The notes under the pieces were generated by a model, which was not told where the DNA came from, ran no database searches, and saw only the letters and a program-made list of their open reading frames with translations. Position numbers and translations under genes: made by a program. Shown here piece after piece: positions 13,181 to 14,870 of a DNA stretch of 14,870 nucleotides. The stretch is taken from the NCBI GenBank assembly GCA_028527945.1, contig JAQQAK010000091.1:1-14870 (forward strand), read 5' to 3'. The stretch comes from Spirochaetaceae bacterium. Its GTDB lineage: Bacteria > Spirochaetota > Spirochaetia > UBA9216. How positions within the stretch are numbered: position 1 is the stretch's first letter; the number at the start of each line of letters is the position of its first letter.

Positions 13181-14203
13181 CTAAGAATTGTTTTTAAGGT
13201 TTGTTGCCAATTGGCCGCAGGCCGCGTTTAGTCCTCTGCCCCGGCGGTATCGTCTGGAGTAGGGGATTTTTCTTTTTTCAAGTTCTTTACAGAAACTGTT
13301 TAAAGCTTTTTCTGAAGGTTCTTCAAAGTCTATTTCTGATGCTGGATTCCATGGAATCACATTTACATTAACGCTTAAATCTTTTGCCCAGTCTGCTATT
13401 TTTGCTGCATCTTTTTGAGTATCATTTATCCCTTTTATTATCGCGCATTCAAGTGTTATTCTTCTACCTGATACTTTTTGATGCTCTATCAATGCCATTT
13501 TCAAGTTTTCAAGAGAGTTCTTTCTTGTTACAGGCATTATTTTTATTCTATCTTCTTCATCTGCTGTTACAAGAGAGACTGCTAGCCTTATTACAGGTGC
13601 TTCTTCTTTTAAACGGATAATTCCATCAATTACACCACATGTTGATACAGTAACGCGCCTTTGGCTCATCCCAAAGCCTTCTTTATTTGTAAAAAAACTA
13701 ATAGCTTTAAGGACTTCATCTACATTTTTTAATGGTTCTCCCATTCCCATGAAAACTATATTAGAGATATCTCCGTACAAGTTTCTTAAATGCAGAAACT
13801 GTTCAATTATTTCGCAGGAATTAAGGTTTCGTCTTAAGCCCATTTTACCTGTTCTGCAAAAAACACATCCCATCGCACATCCTACTTGAGATGATAAACA
13901 TGCTGTTTTTCGGCCGTTTTCATCCTTAAGAAGAACTGCTTCAATTATCAGATCATCAAAAAGCTTAATACCTATTTTACCGGTTGAGTCATTGTCTGTG
14001 TCTGATGAAATGACAGTACTGCTGAATATAGAAAAAGACTCAGTTAAATGTGTTCTGAGTTTTGCGGGGAGGTTTGACATCTCATCAAAAGAAACAGCTC
14101 CCCGAATAATCCATTCGGAGAGCTGTCTACCACGGTATTTTTCTTTAATACCGATCAGCTTTATAATTTCTTCAGCAGGAAGGCCTGCAAGAGAGTTTTT
14201 CAA
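13181..14203 (-). CDS. rlmN: Dual-specificity RlmN methyltransferase (23S rRNA A2503 / tRNA A37)
   Basis: This radical-SAM enzyme makes 2-methyladenosine at A2503 of 23S rRNA and at A37 of some tRNAs. It has 340 residues. The [4Fe-4S] motif CxxxCxxC is C109, C113 and C116. Two further Cys match the catalytic pair: C102 in CLSSQVGC and C329 in AACGQL. GMGEPLKN, the SAM-binding segment, follows the cluster. The start is TTG at 14203, immediately after the in-frame TGA of the TPR gene; the next Met is residue 42, inside the conserved region, so TTG is the credible start. Its upstream site (TGGAAA) is weak, which suggests coupling to the upstream gene. It converges on alaS with a gap of about 19 bases. 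Confidence 0.95.
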   Translation of the reverse strand: MKNSLAGLPAEEIIKLIGIKEKYRGRQLSEWIIRGAVSFDEMSNLPAKLRTHLTESFSIFSSTVISSDTDNDSTGKIGIKLFDDLIIEAVLLKDENGRKTACLSSQVGCAMGCVFCRTGKMGLRRNLNSCEIIEQFLHLRNLYGDISNIVFMGMGEPLKNVDEVLKAISFFTNKEGFGMSQRRVTVSTCGVIDGIIRLKEEAPVIRLAVSLVTADEEDRIKIMPVTRKNSLENLKMALIEHQKVSGRRITLECAIIKGINDTQKDAAKIADWAKDLSVNVNVIPWNPASEIDFEEPSEKALNSFCKELEKRKIPYSRRYRRGRGLNAACGQLATNLKNNS

Positions 14204-14870
14204 TCAGCGATTTCCAGTTCTTAAAGTGTCGAGTAGGTTGGATACAAAAGCATTCCTTATACCGAGTTTCTGAAAATCAGTTAAAGTTTCAATAGCCTTG
14301 TTTTTATCACCCATTAGCATATAACATTCTGCCATTTCGGTGTAAAGTCTATGATTTTTAGGATCATTTCTCAAAAGACCCTTTAAGCTTTCAATTGCAG
14401 CTTCATAGTTTCCTTTAAGTTTATTGATAAGAGCCAAACCAAGAATAGCGTAAACATCGAACTCTATATTGAGAGCCTTTGAATAGTATTCTTCAGCTTT
14501 ATCATATTGTTTCATATTTCTGTAAGCATCACCAGCTCTTGTGAGAATTACCTTATTATCAGGATCTCTAAGAAGAATTCTGTCCCAATACTGTAAAGAT
14601 TCTCCATGAGCATTCATTCCTCTGTAACAGTCAGCCAAACCAAAAAGAGCGTAAAAGTTGTTTGGTTCAAGTTCCAGAGCCTTATCAAAGTAAACTGTAC
14701 CTTTCTCAAAGGTTCTCAGTTTTCTATGACAATTTCCCAAGGATGTTAAAACACGAATATCAACATTATCCTTGTTTATTTCATACATTCTTTCCCAATA
14801 TTTGAGAGCTTCTCTGTATTCACGGAAATCATAATGAAGATGTCCTAATCCAATAAGCGCGTAAGCATTA
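14204..14870 (-). CDS. Tetratricopeptide-repeat protein, 5' partial
   Basis: The visible 221 residues are consecutive TPR units with the expected spacing of small and aromatic residues, for example NAYALIGLGHLHYDFREYREAL, FYALFGLADCYRGM and AEECYSKALNI-type helices. TPRs are protein-interaction scaffolds, and nothing visible gives a catalytic domain. The frame is open past the Met at 14788 to the window edge and the repeats continue, so the true start is outside. The gene ends in TGA directly followed, in the same frame, by the rlmN start. The function is unknown. Confidence 0.88.
   Translation of the reverse strand, partial: NAYALIGLGHLHYDFREYREALKYWERMYEINKDNVDIRVLTSLGNCHRKLRTFEKGTVYFDKALELEPNNFYALFGLADCYRGMNAHGESLQYWDRILLRDPDNKVILTRAGDAYRNMKQYDKAEEYYSKALNIEFDVYAILGLALINKLKGNYEAAIESLKGLLRNDPKNHRLYTEMAECYMLMGDKNKAIETLTDFQKLGIRNAFVSNLLDTLRTGNR

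Noticed and set aside
13384..13620. Leucine-rich plus-strand frame inside rlmN
   Set aside because: It is the antisense shadow of a firmly identified gene; the Leu/Ser richness is a by-product of the complementary codons.

Overview
The window looks like chromosome of a flagellated spirochaete, most likely Treponema or a close relative. The basis is inference: AT-rich DNA, a divergent FliG of the spirochaetal FliG1 type, an alanyl-tRNA synthetase that stops after the editing domain, a FapA/DUF342 protein, and an exported binding protein whose signal peptide ends in an FAGG-type site. I see no insertion sequence, prophage, CRISPR array or rRNA. Genus cannot be fixed from the sequence alone.

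Layout, left to right. Positions 1-1547 (+) hold the 3' part of a cation/proton antiporter with C-terminal CBS domains, closed by a strong terminator. Converging on it is a Na+/Ca2+-exchanger-family transporter (1627-2622, -). Its leader carries a yybP-ykoY manganese riboswitch (2717-2820) and an overlapping terminator (2665-2726), so it is best read as a Mn2+-induced exporter. The 349-base stretch 2623-2971 contains only this leader and the divergent promoters on either side. The next operon (2972-5824, +) joins a TM1266-type 'iron-only hydrogenase system' regulator to a complete SsuABC/NMT1-like ABC importer; this is the least expected gene combination here. A lone tRNA-Phe (-, 5966-6038) with its own promoter and terminator follows. 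The short spacers 5825-5924 and 6078-6165 show nothing else I can support.

The right half has a heparanase-like GH79 lipoprotein (6208-7776, +), then fliG1 with a small MshEN-like gene overlapping its end (7860-9163, +). Converging on these is a translationally coupled fapA-like/dtd pair (9170-11226, -). alaS (11371-13161, +) is divergent from that pair. Last come rlmN and a TPR gene, both on the minus strand; the TPR gene runs out of the window.

The genes fall into themes: ion homeostasis (antiporter, riboswitch-controlled exchanger), nutrient acquisition (ABC importer, GH79), motility (FliG1, FapA-like) and translation quality control (AlaRS, DTD, RlmN, tRNA-Phe). A recurring regulatory feature is that alaS and fliG1 lack a Shine-Dalgarno sequence and have well-spaced -35/-10 elements placing the transcription start at, or within one base of, the ATG. 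This suggests leaderless mRNAs. The best-supported hidden element is the manganese riboswitch. The most speculative possible new system is the TM1266-regulator/ABC-importer cassette.
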